Part shown: positions 8,711 through 17,580 of the stretch, piece after piece
Layout: every line of letters starts with the position of its first letter
How positions within the stretch are numbered: the first letter of the stretch is position 1
DNA from: Sinorhizobium sojae CCBAU 05684
GTDB taxonomy: Bacteria > Pseudomonadota > Alphaproteobacteria > Rhizobiales > Rhizobiaceae
Reading direction: 5' to 3'
Assembly (NCBI RefSeq): GCF_002288525.1
Contig: NZ_CP023067.1
Coordinates: forward strand, 3,348,501-3,412,500
DNA length: 64,000 nucleotides
The notes under the pieces: model-generated
The model's database searches: none
The model's input: the letters and a program-made list of their open reading frames with translations, nothing else
Told to the model about the DNA's origin: nothing
Translations under genes and position numbers: made by a program

Positions 8711-8722
8711 TGCACTGCACAA
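8711..8722. promoter_or_regulatory. PhaR/AniA-like site before phaZ
   Basis: TGCACTGCACAA lies 108 bp before the phaZ start. It matches the TGC-N3-GCA type motif described for PhaR (AniA), the alphaproteobacterial PHB-responsive regulator. The rest of the gap 8606-8829 shows no gene. Assignment rests on motif recall and on the PHB function of the downstream gene. Confidence 0.45.
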
Positions 8723-8829
8723 AAATCGTGATAGTCTGCAATCATTGCGGACACCAAGGAAAACAATCGCAAGCTTGCGTCGGACTGGGAGCGGCGCCGT
8801 CATCGATTGATTAAAGGGGTACGCGTCCC

Positions 8830-10104
8830 ATGTTCTATCAGCTTTATGAAATGAACCATGCCATGATGGCTCCCTGGCGCACGGCGGCGGACGCCATGCG
8901 GCTGGCCTTCAAGAATCCGATGAATCCGGTCTCGCACACCTATTTCGGCCGCGCCGCAGCCGCGGGGCTGGAGGTTTTCGAGCGGGCGACACGGCGCTAC
9001 GGCAAGCCGGAATTCGGCCTTCAGGAAACGGTAGTGGACGGGCAGCCGGTAATGATCCGCGAAAAGATCGTCTGGCGTGCTCCCTTCTGCAACCTCATTC
9101 ATTTCGAACGTTCGCTGGCCGCCGGGCGTGAACCGGATCCGAAGGTACTGCTCGTCGCACCGATGTCCGGCCACTATGCCACCTTGCTCCGTGGCACCGT
9201 CGAAGCGCTGCTGCCGCATGCGGATATCTACATTACCGACTGGATGGATGCCCGCATGGTGCCGCTCAGCGAGGGCACCTTCGACCTCGACGACTATATC
9301 GATTACGTCATCCAGGTCCTGCACTTCCTCGGGCCGGATACGCATGTGGTCGGCGTATGTCAGCCGGCCGTGCCGGTTCTGGCGGCGACGGCCCTAATGG
9401 AAGCGGAAAACGATCCGCTGTCGCCCGCCTCGATGACGCTGATGGGCGGACCGATCGACACCCGCATCAACCCGACCGGCGTCAATCAGCTGGCGGAACA
9501 GCGGCCGGTCGAATGGTTCCGTGACAATGTCATCATGCCGGTGCCGTGGCCGCAGCCGGGCTTCATGCGTATGGTTTATCCCGGATTCCTGCAGCTTTCC
9601 GGCTTCATGTCGATGAATCTCGATCGGCATCTGATCGCGCACAAGGAGTTTTTCGCCCATCTCGTCAAGAACGACGGCGATGCGGCCGACAAGCATCGCG
9701 AATTCTACGACGAGTATCTGGCGGTCATGGATCTGACGGCCGAGTTCTATCTCCAGACCGTGCAGGTCGTCTTCATGCAGCATGCGCTTCCGAAGGGTGA
9801 GATGATCCATCGCGGCAAGCGCGTCGATCCGACGGCGATCCGTAAGGTGGCGCTCTTGACCGTAGAGGGCGAGAACGACGACATTTCCGGCCTCGGTCAG
9901 ACGCAGGCGGCGCAGACGATCTGCACCAATATCCCCGAGCATATGCGCCAGCACTATGTGCAGCCGGACGTCGGCCATTATGGCGTGTTCAACGGCTCGC
10001 GGTTCCGTCGCGAAATTGCGCCTCGCATCGTCGCCTTCCAGCGCGAGCATTCGCGGCACGCAAAGCCTGTCAAGCGCGTCATCAAGGGCGGCAAGTCGGC
10101 CTGA
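8830..10104 (+). CDS. phaZ: Intracellular poly(3-hydroxybutyrate) depolymerase
   Basis: A 424-residue protein opening MFYQLYEMNHAMMAPWR, characteristic of the intracellular PHB depolymerase family. The nucleophile is Cys177 in GVCQPAVP, in place of the serine of a lipase box. His in DVGHYGVFNG is a likely triad member. No signal peptide is seen, as expected for a granule-associated cytoplasmic enzyme. It releases 3-hydroxybutyrate from stored polymer during carbon limitation. It is a single-gene unit with its own promoter region and a PhaR-like site upstream. Confidence 0.93.
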   Translation: MFYQLYEMNHAMMAPWRTAADAMRLAFKNPMNPVSHTYFGRAAAAGLEVFERATRRYGKPEFGLQETVVDGQPVMIREKIVWRAPFCNLIHFERSLAAGREPDPKVLLVAPMSGHYATLLRGTVEALLPHADIYITDWMDARMVPLSEGTFDLDDYIDYVIQVLHFLGPDTHVVGVCQPAVPVLAATALMEAENDPLSPASMTLMGGPIDTRINPTGVNQLAEQRPVEWFRDNVIMPVPWPQPGFMRMVYPGFLQLSGFMSMNLDRHLIAHKEFFAHLVKNDGDAADKHREFYDEYLAVMDLTAEFYLQTVQVVFMQHALPKGEMIHRGKRVDPTAIRKVALLTVEGENDDISGLGQTQAAQTICTNIPEHMRQHYVQPDVGHYGVFNGSRFRREIAPRIVAFQREHSRHAKPVKRVIKGGKSA

Positions 10105-10147
10105 CCGGGCCGCCGAAACAGGAGCGCTCCGCTCGCTGAGAAGTCGC

Positions 10148-10166
10148 AAGGCGCCGCAGGCGCCTT
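10148..10166 (+). terminator. Hairpin after phaZ
   Basis: AAGGCGCC (10148-10155) pairs perfectly with GGCGCCTT (10159-10166) around a 3-nt loop. It lies 44 bp past the phaZ stop. There is no T-run, so termination may be weak or Rho-assisted. Confidence 0.4.
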
Positions 10167-10328
10167 CCGTGACCGGCGCGGAGGGCGTGCTCCGTGACGA
10201 TTTTGTGGCCTGGAGTCAAGCACTTGACGGATTTCAGGCGCCACGATCTTGTAGACCTTGCCGGTCTTTCCCACATCGTTTTCATCGGGCCGCACCGGGC
10301 GGCCCGCTGATTGCGAGGTATGCTGAAG

Positions 10329-10745
10329 ATGAACCAATCTGCATTGATCCGTCCGGACTGGACGCCTGCGACCATTGCATTGATGGTACTCGGCTTCATT
10401 GTGTTCTGGCCGCTGGGTCTGGCCATGCTCGCCTACATCCTCTTTGGCGACAAGCTGAAAGCCTTCAAAAAGGACGCGAACGATAGCGTCGACCGCATGT
10501 GCGCCGGCTTCCGCCGGAATCAAGGCCGTCACTGGGCCCACCACCGGACCGGTAACGTCGCCTTCGACGAGTGGCGCGAGGCGGAGCTTGCCCGGCTTGA
10601 GGAAGAGCGCCGTAAGCTCGACGAGATGCGAGAGGAATTCGACGCCTATGTGCGCGAGCTCCGCCGTGCGAAGGACAAGGAAGAGTTCGACCGCTTCATG
10701 CGCGAACGCCGGAATGGCGGTACACCGGAGGCGACGGCCAGCTGA
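10329..10745 (+). CDS. DUF2852 membrane protein
   Basis: A 138-residue protein with one or two hydrophobic segments (about residues 13-38, IALMVLGFIVFWPLGLAML). A long charged helix follows from about residue 75 (EWREAELARLEEERRKL), likely coiled coil. This layout matches DUF2852, an alphaproteobacterial family of unknown role. ATG 10329 is chosen because GAGG at 10315-10318 is about 10 nt upstream. An ATG at 10320 would be too close. No function can be given. Confidence 0.8.
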   Translation: MNQSALIRPDWTPATIALMVLGFIVFWPLGLAMLAYILFGDKLKAFKKDANDSVDRMCAGFRRNQGRHWAHHRTGNVAFDEWREAELARLEEERRKLDEMREEFDAYVRELRRAKDKEEFDRFMRERRNGGTPEATAS

Positions 10746-10760
10746 TCCTGCCGGCTCCCG

Positions 10761-10786
10761 TCCGGCGTTTCACATGAAACGCCGGA
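10761..10786. repeat. Perfect 12-bp inverted repeat after the DUF2852 gene
   Basis: TCCGGCGTTTCA (10761-10772) and TGAAACGCCGGA (10775-10786) are exact inverted copies around CA. It lies 15 bp after the stop codon. The core CGTTTCACATGAAACG resembles parS at 13 of 16 bases. It may act as a terminator-like hairpin or as a protein site. No T-run follows. Confidence 0.55.
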
Positions 10787-10865
10787 CCTATTGCGTCTTC
10801 AATCGACCGCGATCCTGGAAGTTCTCGCATGTCAACGGCGCCGCGAATCGGGTAAACAGGCTTTC

Positions 10866-11621
10866 ATGTTTCCTTCTTTCAAGTGGTGCCGGGGCGGTGG
10901 AACGCCGGCTCAAGTCACGCGGGAGATCGCGGTGGCCGGCAAGGTTCTGCCCTTGACGATACGGCAGAATGCGCGCGCCACGCGGATGACGCTGCGCATC
11001 GAGCCCGGCGGCCGTGCCCTGAAACTGACGGTGCCCGAGGGCCTGCCGGAACGGGAAGTCAGCGCATTCCTCACCCGCCAGCAGGGCTGGCTGATGACCA
11101 AGCTCGCGCGCTTCTCCGGCGAGAGCGAGATCGAGCATGGCGGCATGATCTTCATTCGCGGCGTTTCCCACCGCATTGAGCGGACGGGCCGCATTCGCGG
11201 GTTGACGGAAGCGGTGATGGTCGGCGACGAGCCGATCTTAAGGGTCGGCGGGGCGGAGGAACACCTGCGCCGGCGCATCGCCGATTTCCTGAAGAAGGAA
11301 GCGCGGCTGGAACTGGAGCGGCTCGTCGCCGTCTATTCCGGGAGAATCGGCCGACCGGTGCGTTCGCTAAGCCTCAAGGACACCCGCAGCCGCTGGGGAT
11401 CTTGTTCCGCCGAAGGTGACTTGAGCTTCTCCTGGCGCATTGCAATGGCGCCTCCCAAAGTGATCGCCTATCTCGCCGCCCATGAGGTCGCCCACCTGCA
11501 GGAGATGAATCACGGACCGGGTTTCTGGGCGCTCTGCGAGAAACTGTGTCCGGATACCCGCGATGCCCGGCATTGGCTGAAGCGCAACGGCACCATGCTG
11601 CACGCGATCGATTTCGGTTAG
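10866..11621 (+). CDS. YgjP-type M48 metallohydrolase (DUF45)
   Basis: A 251-residue protein with the zinc motif HEVAHLQEMNHGPGFW near the C-terminus (HExxH plus a third His) and the family motif SRWGSCS. YgjP/SprT-like proteins are putative zinc peptidases of unclear substrate. ATG 10866 (MFPSFKW) is the likely start; the frame is open to 10791 but the extra residues are not family-like. It sits alone before trpF, separated by 191 bp in which I see no gene. Confidence 0.8.
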   Translation: MFPSFKWCRGGGTPAQVTREIAVAGKVLPLTIRQNARATRMTLRIEPGGRALKLTVPEGLPEREVSAFLTRQQGWLMTKLARFSGESEIEHGGMIFIRGVSHRIERTGRIRGLTEAVMVGDEPILRVGGAEEHLRRRIADFLKKEARLELERLVAVYSGRIGRPVRSLSLKDTRSRWGSCSAEGDLSFSWRIAMAPPKVIAYLAAHEVAHLQEMNHGPGFWALCEKLCPDTRDARHWLKRNGTMLHAIDFG

Positions 11622-11812
11622 ATGAGGGCTTGGCCGGTCGGCCCGGAGCACAATGCGGATGCAGCAAAAGGCAGCCGCCCACGTCACGGTTTTCTTGCAG
11701 CGGGGCAAATCCCAAGTGGAAGATGGGGCTCCGTGCAAGGGCGCCCGCAATACGCTTGGCAACGCAACGGTTTTGCTCGACTCGCGCCCCGTTTCGTGCG
11801 AGGTCGCTTCCC

Positions 11813-12487
11813 ATGAATACGCAAGTGAAGATCTGTGGATTGAAGACACTGGAGGCCGCGGAGCATGCTGTTGCTCTCGGCGCCTCGCATGCGGGTTTCA
11901 TCTTCTTTCCCAGGAGCCCGCGCAACATAGAGCCAGACGATGCCGGCCGGCTGGCCGAGCGCATCCGCGGTCGGGCGAGGATCGTCGCCGTCACCGTCGA
12001 CGCGGAAAATGACGAGCTCGACGAAGTCGTCTCCGCGCTCGATCCGGACATCCTGCAACTACATGGACAGGAGAGCCCGGAGCGGGTGTTGACCGTCAAG
12101 GCGATCTACGGTCTCCCGGTGATGAAGGCCCTCTCAATTCGCGAGGTTTCCGATCTCGACCGGATTGATCCCTATCTCGGTATCGTCGATCGCTTCCTCT
12201 TCGACGCCAAGCCGCCGGCCGGTTCGGAATTGCCCGGCGGCAATGGGGTGTCTTTCGATTGGCGACTATTGGAGGCGCTTGACGGAAGCGTGGATTACAT
12301 GCTTTCCGGTGGGCTGAATGCAGCGAATATCGGCGAGGCTCTGGCGCTGACCGGCGCACGTGCCGTCGATATATCCTCCGGAGTCGAGAGAGCACCGGGT
12401 GTCAAGGATTTGAAGCTTATGGATGCGTTTTTCGATGCGGTTCGCCGCGCCGAAGCCGAACGGCCACGATCAGGGAGCAAGACGTGA
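11813..12487 (+). CDS. trpF: Phosphoribosylanthranilate isomerase
   Basis: A 224-residue beta/alpha barrel opening [12 protein letters not shown]; Cys8 is the catalytic base of the family and the Asp in VDRFLFDAK is the expected acid. It converts N-(5'-phosphoribosyl)anthranilate to CdRP in tryptophan synthesis. GAGG lies about 10 nt before ATG 11813. The stop overlaps the trpB GTG by 4 nt (GTGA). This is the conserved alphaproteobacterial trpFBA order, apart from trpE and trpDC. Confidence 0.95.
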   Translation: MNTQVKICGLKTLEAAEHAVALGASHAGFIFFPRSPRNIEPDDAGRLAERIRGRARIVAVTVDAENDELDEVVSALDPDILQLHGQESPERVLTVKAIYGLPVMKALSIREVSDLDRIDPYLGIVDRFLFDAKPPAGSELPGGNGVSFDWRLLEALDGSVDYMLSGGLNAANIGEALALTGARAVDISSGVERAPGVKDLKLMDAFFDAVRRAEAERPRSGSKT

Positions 12488-13704
12488 ATCAGCCGCTTAA
12501 ACCGAACTCCTACAGAGCCGGACCCGACGAGGACGGCCGCTTCGGCATTTTCGGTGGCCGTTTCGTGGCGGAAACGCTGATGCCGCTGATCCTCGACCTT
12601 CAGGACGAATGGACCACGGCGAAGAGCGATCCCGCTTTCAAGGCGGAACTCGAAATGCTCGGCGCCCACTATATCGGCCGCCCGAGCCCGCTTTATTTCG
12701 CCGAGCGGCTGACGGCCGAACTCGGCGGCGCAAAGATCTATTTCAAGCGCGAGGAACTGAACCACACCGGTTCGCACAAGATCAACAATTGCATCGGCCA
12801 GATCCTGCTTGCCAAGCGCATGGGCAAGACCCGCATCATCGCCGAGACCGGCGCGGGCCAGCATGGCGTGGCCTCCGCCACCGTCGCCGCGCGCTTCGGT
12901 CTGCCCTGCGTCGTCTATATGGGCGCGACCGATGTCGAGCGGCAGGCGCCGAACGTTTTCCGAATGAAGCTCCTCGGTGCCGAGGTGAAGCCGGTGACGG
13001 CCGGCAACGGCACGCTCAAGGACGCGATGAACGAGGCACTGCGCGATTGGGTTACGAATGTCGACAGCACATATTACCTGATCGGCACCGCCGCCGGCCC
13101 ACACCCCTATCCGGAAATGGTTCGCGATTTCCAGGCGGTCATCGGACAGGAGGCCAAGGAGCAGATTCTCAAGGCGGAAGGGCGGCTGCCCGACCTCGTT
13201 GTCGCGGCCGTTGGCGGCGGCTCAAACGCGATCGGCATTTTCCACCCCTTCCTCGATGACGACGGCGTCCGCATCGTGGGTGTCGAAGCCGGCGGCAAGG
13301 GGCTCGGCGGGGATGAGCATTGCGCTTCGATCACGGCCGGCTCGCCGGGCGTGCTGCACGGCAACCGGACCTATCTGCTGCAGGACGGCGACGGGCAGAT
13401 CAAGGAAGGCCATTCGATCTCAGCGGGCCTCGATTATCCGGGCATCGGCCCGGAGCACGCCTGGCTCAACGATATCGGCCGCGTCGAATATGTGCCGATC
13501 ATGGACCATGAGGCGCTCGAGGCCTTCCAGACATTGACCCGCCTCGAAGGCATCATCCCGGCGCTCGAGCCGTCGCATGCGCTCGCCGAGGTCATCAAGC
13601 GGGCGCCGAAGATGGACAAGGATCAGATCATCCTGATGAATCTCTCCGGTCGCGGCGACAAGGACATTTTCACCGTCGGCAAACTTCTGGGTATGGGGCA
13701 ATAA
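12484..13704 (+). CDS. trpB: Tryptophan synthase beta chain
   Basis: A 406-residue fold-type II PLP enzyme. Lys99 in HTGSHKINN forms the Schiff base, and VGGGSNAIG binds the cofactor phosphate. It condenses indole, channelled from TrpA, with serine. Translation starts at GTG 12484, coupled to the trpF stop. The stop is 4 nt before the trpA ATG. The length is normal for the family. Confidence 0.97.
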   Translation: MNQPLKPNSYRAGPDEDGRFGIFGGRFVAETLMPLILDLQDEWTTAKSDPAFKAELEMLGAHYIGRPSPLYFAERLTAELGGAKIYFKREELNHTGSHKINNCIGQILLAKRMGKTRIIAETGAGQHGVASATVAARFGLPCVVYMGATDVERQAPNVFRMKLLGAEVKPVTAGNGTLKDAMNEALRDWVTNVDSTYYLIGTAAGPHPYPEMVRDFQAVIGQEAKEQILKAEGRLPDLVVAAVGGGSNAIGIFHPFLDDDGVRIVGVEAGGKGLGGDEHCASITAGSPGVLHGNRTYLLQDGDGQIKEGHSISAGLDYPGIGPEHAWLNDIGRVEYVPIMDHEALEAFQTLTRLEGIIPALEPSHALAEVIKRAPKMDKDQIILMNLSGRGDKDIFTVGKLLGMGQ

Positions 13705-13708
13705 CGAC

Positions 13709-14548
13709 ATGACCGCACGCATGGAACAGAGGTTCGCCGACGTTGCGGCGGAAGGTCGCCCGGTGCTCGTCACCTATTTCATGGGCGGAGACCCGGATTT
13801 CGAAACGTCGCTCGCGATCATGAAGGCGCTGCCGAAGGCGGGCGCCGATGTCATCGAGCTCGGCGTGCCCTTTTCCGATCCGATGGCCGACGGTCCGGCG
13901 ATCCAGCTCGCCGGCCAGCGGGCTCTCAAGGGGGGCCAGACGCTAGCCAAGACGCTGGATCTTTCACGGCGCTTCCGGGCCGAGAATCAGAGCACCCCGA
14001 TCGTGCTGATGGGCTATTACAACCCGATCTATATTTACGGCGTCGAGCGCTTCCTGGCGGACGCGGTCGAGGCCGGGGTCGACGGGCTGATCGTCGTCGA
14101 CCTGCCGCCGGAAATGGATGACGAACTCTGCATTCCGGCGCTCGAAAAGGGCATCAGCTTCATCCGCCTGGCGACGCCGACGACCGATGATCGCCGCTTG
14201 CCCAAGGTACTCGAGAACACCTCCGGTTTCGTATACTACGTCTCGATGACCGGCATCACCGGCGCGGCCCTGCCCGATCCGTCGCTGATCGCCGGGGCGG
14301 TTGCACGGATCAAGTCGCACACCGAACTGCCCGTCTGCGTCGGTTTTGGCGTCAAGACCGCCGACCATGCGCGGGTAATCGGAGCCTCGGCCGATGGTGT
14401 CGTGGTCGGCACGGCCATCATCAACCAAATCGCGTCGAGCCTGACGGAAGACGGCCACGCGACCGAAGCGACTGTACCGGGCGTCGAGGCGCTGGTTCGG
14501 GGCCTCTCGGCGGGCGTGCGGGCGGCAAGACTCGCGGCAGCCGAATAA
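13709..14548 (+). CDS. trpA: Tryptophan synthase alpha chain
   Basis: A 279-residue TIM barrel. Glu50 and Asp61 in the [15 protein letters not shown] segment are the catalytic pair, and [10 protein letters not shown] and GVVVGTAI bind phosphate. It cleaves indole-glycerol phosphate and passes indole to TrpB. It is part of the trpFBA operon and is followed after 49 bp by accD, so readthrough into fatty-acid synthesis is likely. Confidence 0.97.
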   Translation: MTARMEQRFADVAAEGRPVLVTYFMGGDPDFETSLAIMKALPKAGADVIELGVPFSDPMADGPAIQLAGQRALKGGQTLAKTLDLSRRFRAENQSTPIVLMGYYNPIYIYGVERFLADAVEAGVDGLIVVDLPPEMDDELCIPALEKGISFIRLATPTTDDRRLPKVLENTSGFVYYVSMTGITGAALPDPSLIAGAVARIKSHTELPVCVGFGVKTADHARVIGASADGVVVGTAIINQIASSLTEDGHATEATVPGVEALVRGLSAGVRAARLAAAE

Positions 14549-14597
14549 TCCGCCTATATTGGCGCGCAACTCGAAGGACATCTTCAGGAGTCTATAA

Positions 14598-15512
14598 GTG
14601 AACTGGATCACAAACTACGTTCGGCCGAAGATCAATTCGATGCTGGGCCGCAGGGAAGTTCCGGAAAACCTCTGGATCAAATGCCCTGAAACCGGCGAGA
14701 TGGTGTTCCACCGCGATCTCGAAGAGAACAAGTGGGTCATCCCGCAGTCCGGCCACCATATGAAGATGCCGGCCAAGGCACGTCTGAAGGACCTGTTCGA
14801 CGGCGGCATCTACGAGGCTCTGCCGCAGCCGAAGGTGGCGCAGGATCCGCTGAAGTTCCGCGATTCGAAGAAATACGTCGATCGCCTGCGCGACAGCCGA
14901 GCCAAGACCGAACTCGAGGACACGATCGTCACTGGTCTCGGCCTCGTCCAGGGCGTGAAGCTCGTCGCAGTCGTGCACGAGTTCAACTTCATCGGCGGGT
15001 CGCTCGGCCTGGCGGCGGGCGAAGCGATCGTCAAGGCCTTCGAACGGGCGATCGCGGAGAAATGCCCGCTGGTCATCTTCCCGGCTTCGGGCGGCGCCCG
15101 CATGCAGGAGGGCATCCTCTCGCTGATGCAATTGCCGCGCACCACTGTCGCCGTGAACATGCTCAAGGAAGCGGGCCTTCCCTATATTGTCGTGCTCACC
15201 AATCCGACGACCGGCGGTGTCACCGCCTCCTATGCGATGCTGGGTGACATCCACATGGCCGAGCCCGGCGCCGAAATTGGCTTTGCCGGCAAGCGGGTGA
15301 TCGAGCAGACCCTGCGCGAGAAGCTCCCCGACGGCTTCCAGACCTCCGAATATCTCCTGGAGCACGGAATGGTCGACATGGTAGTCAAGCGCCACGACCT
15401 GCCGGAGACGCTGGCGCGCGTCCTGAAGATCCTGATGAAGAAGCCGGCGGAAGCCGTAAAGCGCGAAGAAGCCGCGCAGGTTTCCGCGATGCCCGTCGCG
15501 GCAAGAGCCTGA
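14598..15512 (+). CDS. accD: Acetyl-CoA carboxylase carboxyltransferase beta subunit
   Basis: A 304-residue crotonase-fold subunit that moves CO2 from biotin to acetyl-CoA. It shows the carboxyltransferase motifs [12 protein letters not shown] and [17 protein letters not shown]. The N-terminal region aligns with the zinc ribbon of AccD, but of its four Cys only Cys29 (WIKCPETGE) remains. The others are replaced, as in VIPQSGHH. The start is GTG 14598 with AGGAGT upstream. The loss of zinc ligands is probably lineage-wide in the Rhizobiales. Confidence 0.95.
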   Translation: MNWITNYVRPKINSMLGRREVPENLWIKCPETGEMVFHRDLEENKWVIPQSGHHMKMPAKARLKDLFDGGIYEALPQPKVAQDPLKFRDSKKYVDRLRDSRAKTELEDTIVTGLGLVQGVKLVAVVHEFNFIGGSLGLAAGEAIVKAFERAIAEKCPLVIFPASGGARMQEGILSLMQLPRTTVAVNMLKEAGLPYIVVLTNPTTGGVTASYAMLGDIHMAEPGAEIGFAGKRVIEQTLREKLPDGFQTSEYLLEHGMVDMVVKRHDLPETLARVLKILMKKPAEAVKREEAAQVSAMPVAARA

Positions 15513-15526
15513 GCCGCCGCGATCCG

Positions 15527-15552
15527 GCTTGAAACGCGCCAGCGCTTCAAGC
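15527..15552 (+). terminator. Hairpin after accD
   Basis: GCTTGAAACGC (15527-15537) pairs with GCGCTTCAAGC (15542-15552) at 10 of 11 positions around GCCA. It lies 15 bp past the accD stop. The lack of a T-run argues against a strong intrinsic terminator, so folC may still receive readthrough. Confidence 0.45.
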
Positions 15553-15631
15553 ATGTCTAGAGGCGAGGCGGGTCAATCCGCTTCGCATCTGTTCTTATCC
15601 CGCTGCAGCGGTTTATTCTCGGGGTAATATC

Positions 15632-16975
15632 ATGACGGCGGCTGAGGTCAGCGAAGCGGCGCAGGAGATCGAGAAGCTTCTCGCGCTCCATCCGAAGGGG
15701 TTCGACCTGTCGCTGGACAGGATCACCCGCCTGCTTGCCGCGCTAGGGAATCCTGAGCAACGCTTGCCGCCGGTCATTCATGTCGCCGGTACGAACGGCA
15801 AAGGCTCTGCCACCGCCTTTTGCCGAGCGATCCTCGAGGCGACGGGCCTCAGCGTCCACGTGCACACCTCGCCGCATCTCGTAAATTGGCACGAGCGCTA
15901 TCGTCTCGGCGTCAAGGGCGGAAGGGGTGCGCTCGTCAGCGATCCGGTCCTTGCCGATGCGGTGCGCCGCGTGGCGGCGGCCAATGCCGGCCAGAGTGTG
16001 ACCGTCTTCGAAATGCTGACCGCTGTCACCTTCCTGCTCTTCGCGGAGCATCCCGCCGATGTCGCGATCATCGAGGTCGGGCTTGGCGGCCGCTACGATG
16101 CGACGAATGTCATCGCCCGTGCGGCCTGCTCCGTCATCATGCCGATCTCGCTCGACCACCAAGCCTATCTCGGCGATCGGGTGGAACTGATTGCCGCCGA
16201 AAAGGCCGGCATCATGAAACGCGGCTGCCCTGTGGTGATCGGCCATCAGGAGGAAGACGGCGCGCGCGATGTGCTCGTCGAAACCGCCGAGCGGCTCGGC
16301 TGCCCGACGTCCGTCTACGGTCAGGACTTCATGGCGCATGAGGAGTTCGGCAGGCTGATCTATCAGGACGAGTGCGGACTTGCGGACCTGCCATTGCCGC
16401 GGCTTCCCGGCCGGCACCAATATGCCAATGCCGCCGCGGCTATCCGCGCGGTGAGGGCCGCCGGTTTCGACGTGCCGGAAGCGGCCATCGAGAAGGGCCT
16501 GGCAAGCGTGGAATGGCCCGGCCGGCTGCAGCGCCTCGCCGGCGGCAAGCTGTCGCATCACGGACCGGCGGGGGCCGAGATTTGGATCGATGGCGGGCAT
16601 AACCCCGGTGCGGGCCAGGTCATTGCCGAAGCAATGGCGGGCTTCGAGGAACGTGAACCGCGGCCGCTGTTCCTGATCATCGGCATGATCAACACCAAGG
16701 ATCCGGTGGGTTACTTCCAGGCTTTCCTCGATCTCGCCGAGCAGGTCTTCACCGTGCCGATCCATGGCTCCGATGCCGGGCTTGATCCCGTCGCTCTCGC
16801 CGCAGATGCCGCTTCGGCGGGTTTCGAGGCCAATGCGACGTCGTCGGTCGCGGAGGCGCTAAGCCTCATCGCCGAACTCACGGACGAGGATCCAGTGCCA
16901 CCGCGCATCCTGATCGGCGGTTCGCTCTATCTCGTGGGTGATGTTCTCGCCGAAAACGGCACACCGCCGCGGTAA
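15632..16975 (+). CDS. folC: Folylpolyglutamate / dihydrofolate synthase
   Basis: A 447-residue Mur-ligase-family enzyme with the P-loop GTNGKGS at residues 53-59, EVGLGGRYDATN and the substrate motif ISLDHQAYLG. It adds glutamate to dihydropteroate and to folates with ATP. It lies 119 bp after accD in the usual rhizobial order. The end of the gene faces trxA on the opposite strand. Confidence 0.94.
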   Translation: MTAAEVSEAAQEIEKLLALHPKGFDLSLDRITRLLAALGNPEQRLPPVIHVAGTNGKGSATAFCRAILEATGLSVHVHTSPHLVNWHERYRLGVKGGRGALVSDPVLADAVRRVAAANAGQSVTVFEMLTAVTFLLFAEHPADVAIIEVGLGGRYDATNVIARAACSVIMPISLDHQAYLGDRVELIAAEKAGIMKRGCPVVIGHQEEDGARDVLVETAERLGCPTSVYGQDFMAHEEFGRLIYQDECGLADLPLPRLPGRHQYANAAAAIRAVRAAGFDVPEAAIEKGLASVEWPGRLQRLAGGKLSHHGPAGAEIWIDGGHNPGAGQVIAEAMAGFEEREPRPLFLIIGMINTKDPVGYFQAFLDLAEQVFTVPIHGSDAGLDPVALAADAASAGFEANATSSVAEALSLIAELTDEDPVPPRILIGGSLYLVGDVLAENGTPPR

Positions 16976-17003
16976 GGTGGCGACGGAGCAGCCCTGTCCT
17001 GTT

Positions 17004-17052
17004 GTCATCCTCGGGCTTGAGCCTGGGTTTGGGAGTCCTGCCCGAGGATGAC
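17004..17052. repeat. 13-bp inverted repeat after folC
   Basis: GTCATCCTCGGGC (17004-17016) and GCCCGAGGATGAC (17040-17052) are perfect inverted copies with a 23-nt spacer. Similar GTCATCCTCGGGCTT palindromes are scattered between genes in alphaproteobacteria. It may end folC transcription or shield its 3' end. Confidence 0.55.
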
Positions 17053-17111
17053 GGAGAACCTACCGGCGAGGCTGGGACGGCAAAGCACGGTTTCGACTGA
17101 CTCCCTGAAAG

Positions 17112-17136
17112 AAAAAAGCCCGGGCACGCCGGGCTT
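17112..17136 (-). terminator. Intrinsic terminator of trxA
   Basis: Read on the minus strand, AAGCCCGG and CCGGGCTT form an 8-bp stem with a 5-nt loop (17116-17136). It is followed by a T6 run. It lies 34 bp beyond the trxA stop. It is the best-formed terminator in this part of the window. Confidence 0.85.
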
Positions 17137-17169
17137 CTCAGTCGTGATTTCTTCCGTACAGGGCTCAGC

Positions 17170-17493
17170 TCAAGCGGCTGCGTTGGAAATCCAGGAGCTC
17201 AGTGCCGTCTTGGGCGCTGCACCGACCTTGATGTCGGCAACTTCGCCGGCCTTGAACACGGCGAGCGTCGGTATCGAGCGGACGCCGTACTGGGCGGCGA
17301 GTTCCGGGTTTTCGTCGATGTTGAGCTTGGCGACCTTGACCTTGCCCGCGAGTTCGGCGGCAATTTCCTCAAGGCTCGGCGCGATCATTTTGCACGGGCC
17401 GCACCATTCCGCCCAGAAGTCCACGACGACCGGCTCAGCGGAATTCAGGACTTCCTTTTGAAAGTTGGACGCATCGACTTTTACGGTAGCCAT
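17170..17493 (-). CDS. trxA: Thioredoxin
   Basis: A 107-residue classical thioredoxin with the active site WCGPC and the cis-proline motif SIPTL. It reduces cytoplasmic protein disulfides using NADPH via thioredoxin reductase. It is the last gene of the divL-tsaE/amgK-murU-addB-addA series, 87 bp after addA, and ends at a clear terminator. A separate promoter in that gap is possible but not obvious. Confidence 0.97.
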   Translation of the reverse strand: MATVKVDASNFQKEVLNSAEPVVVDFWAEWCGPCKMIAPSLEEIAAELAGKVKVAKLNIDENPELAAQYGVRSIPTLAVFKAGEVADIKVGAAPKTALSSWISNAAA

Positions 17494-17580
17494 CGGCTGC
17501 TCCTTGCGTTCGGAAATGACATTGTCCAGATGTTGTGCCTCATGTGAGGCGCCGCCACCGGATATTCAATAAGGTGTATC

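Noticed and set aside
11653..12012. A small gene before and overlapping trpF
   Set aside because: It overlaps trpF in another frame, has no recognised domain and shows shadow-type composition.
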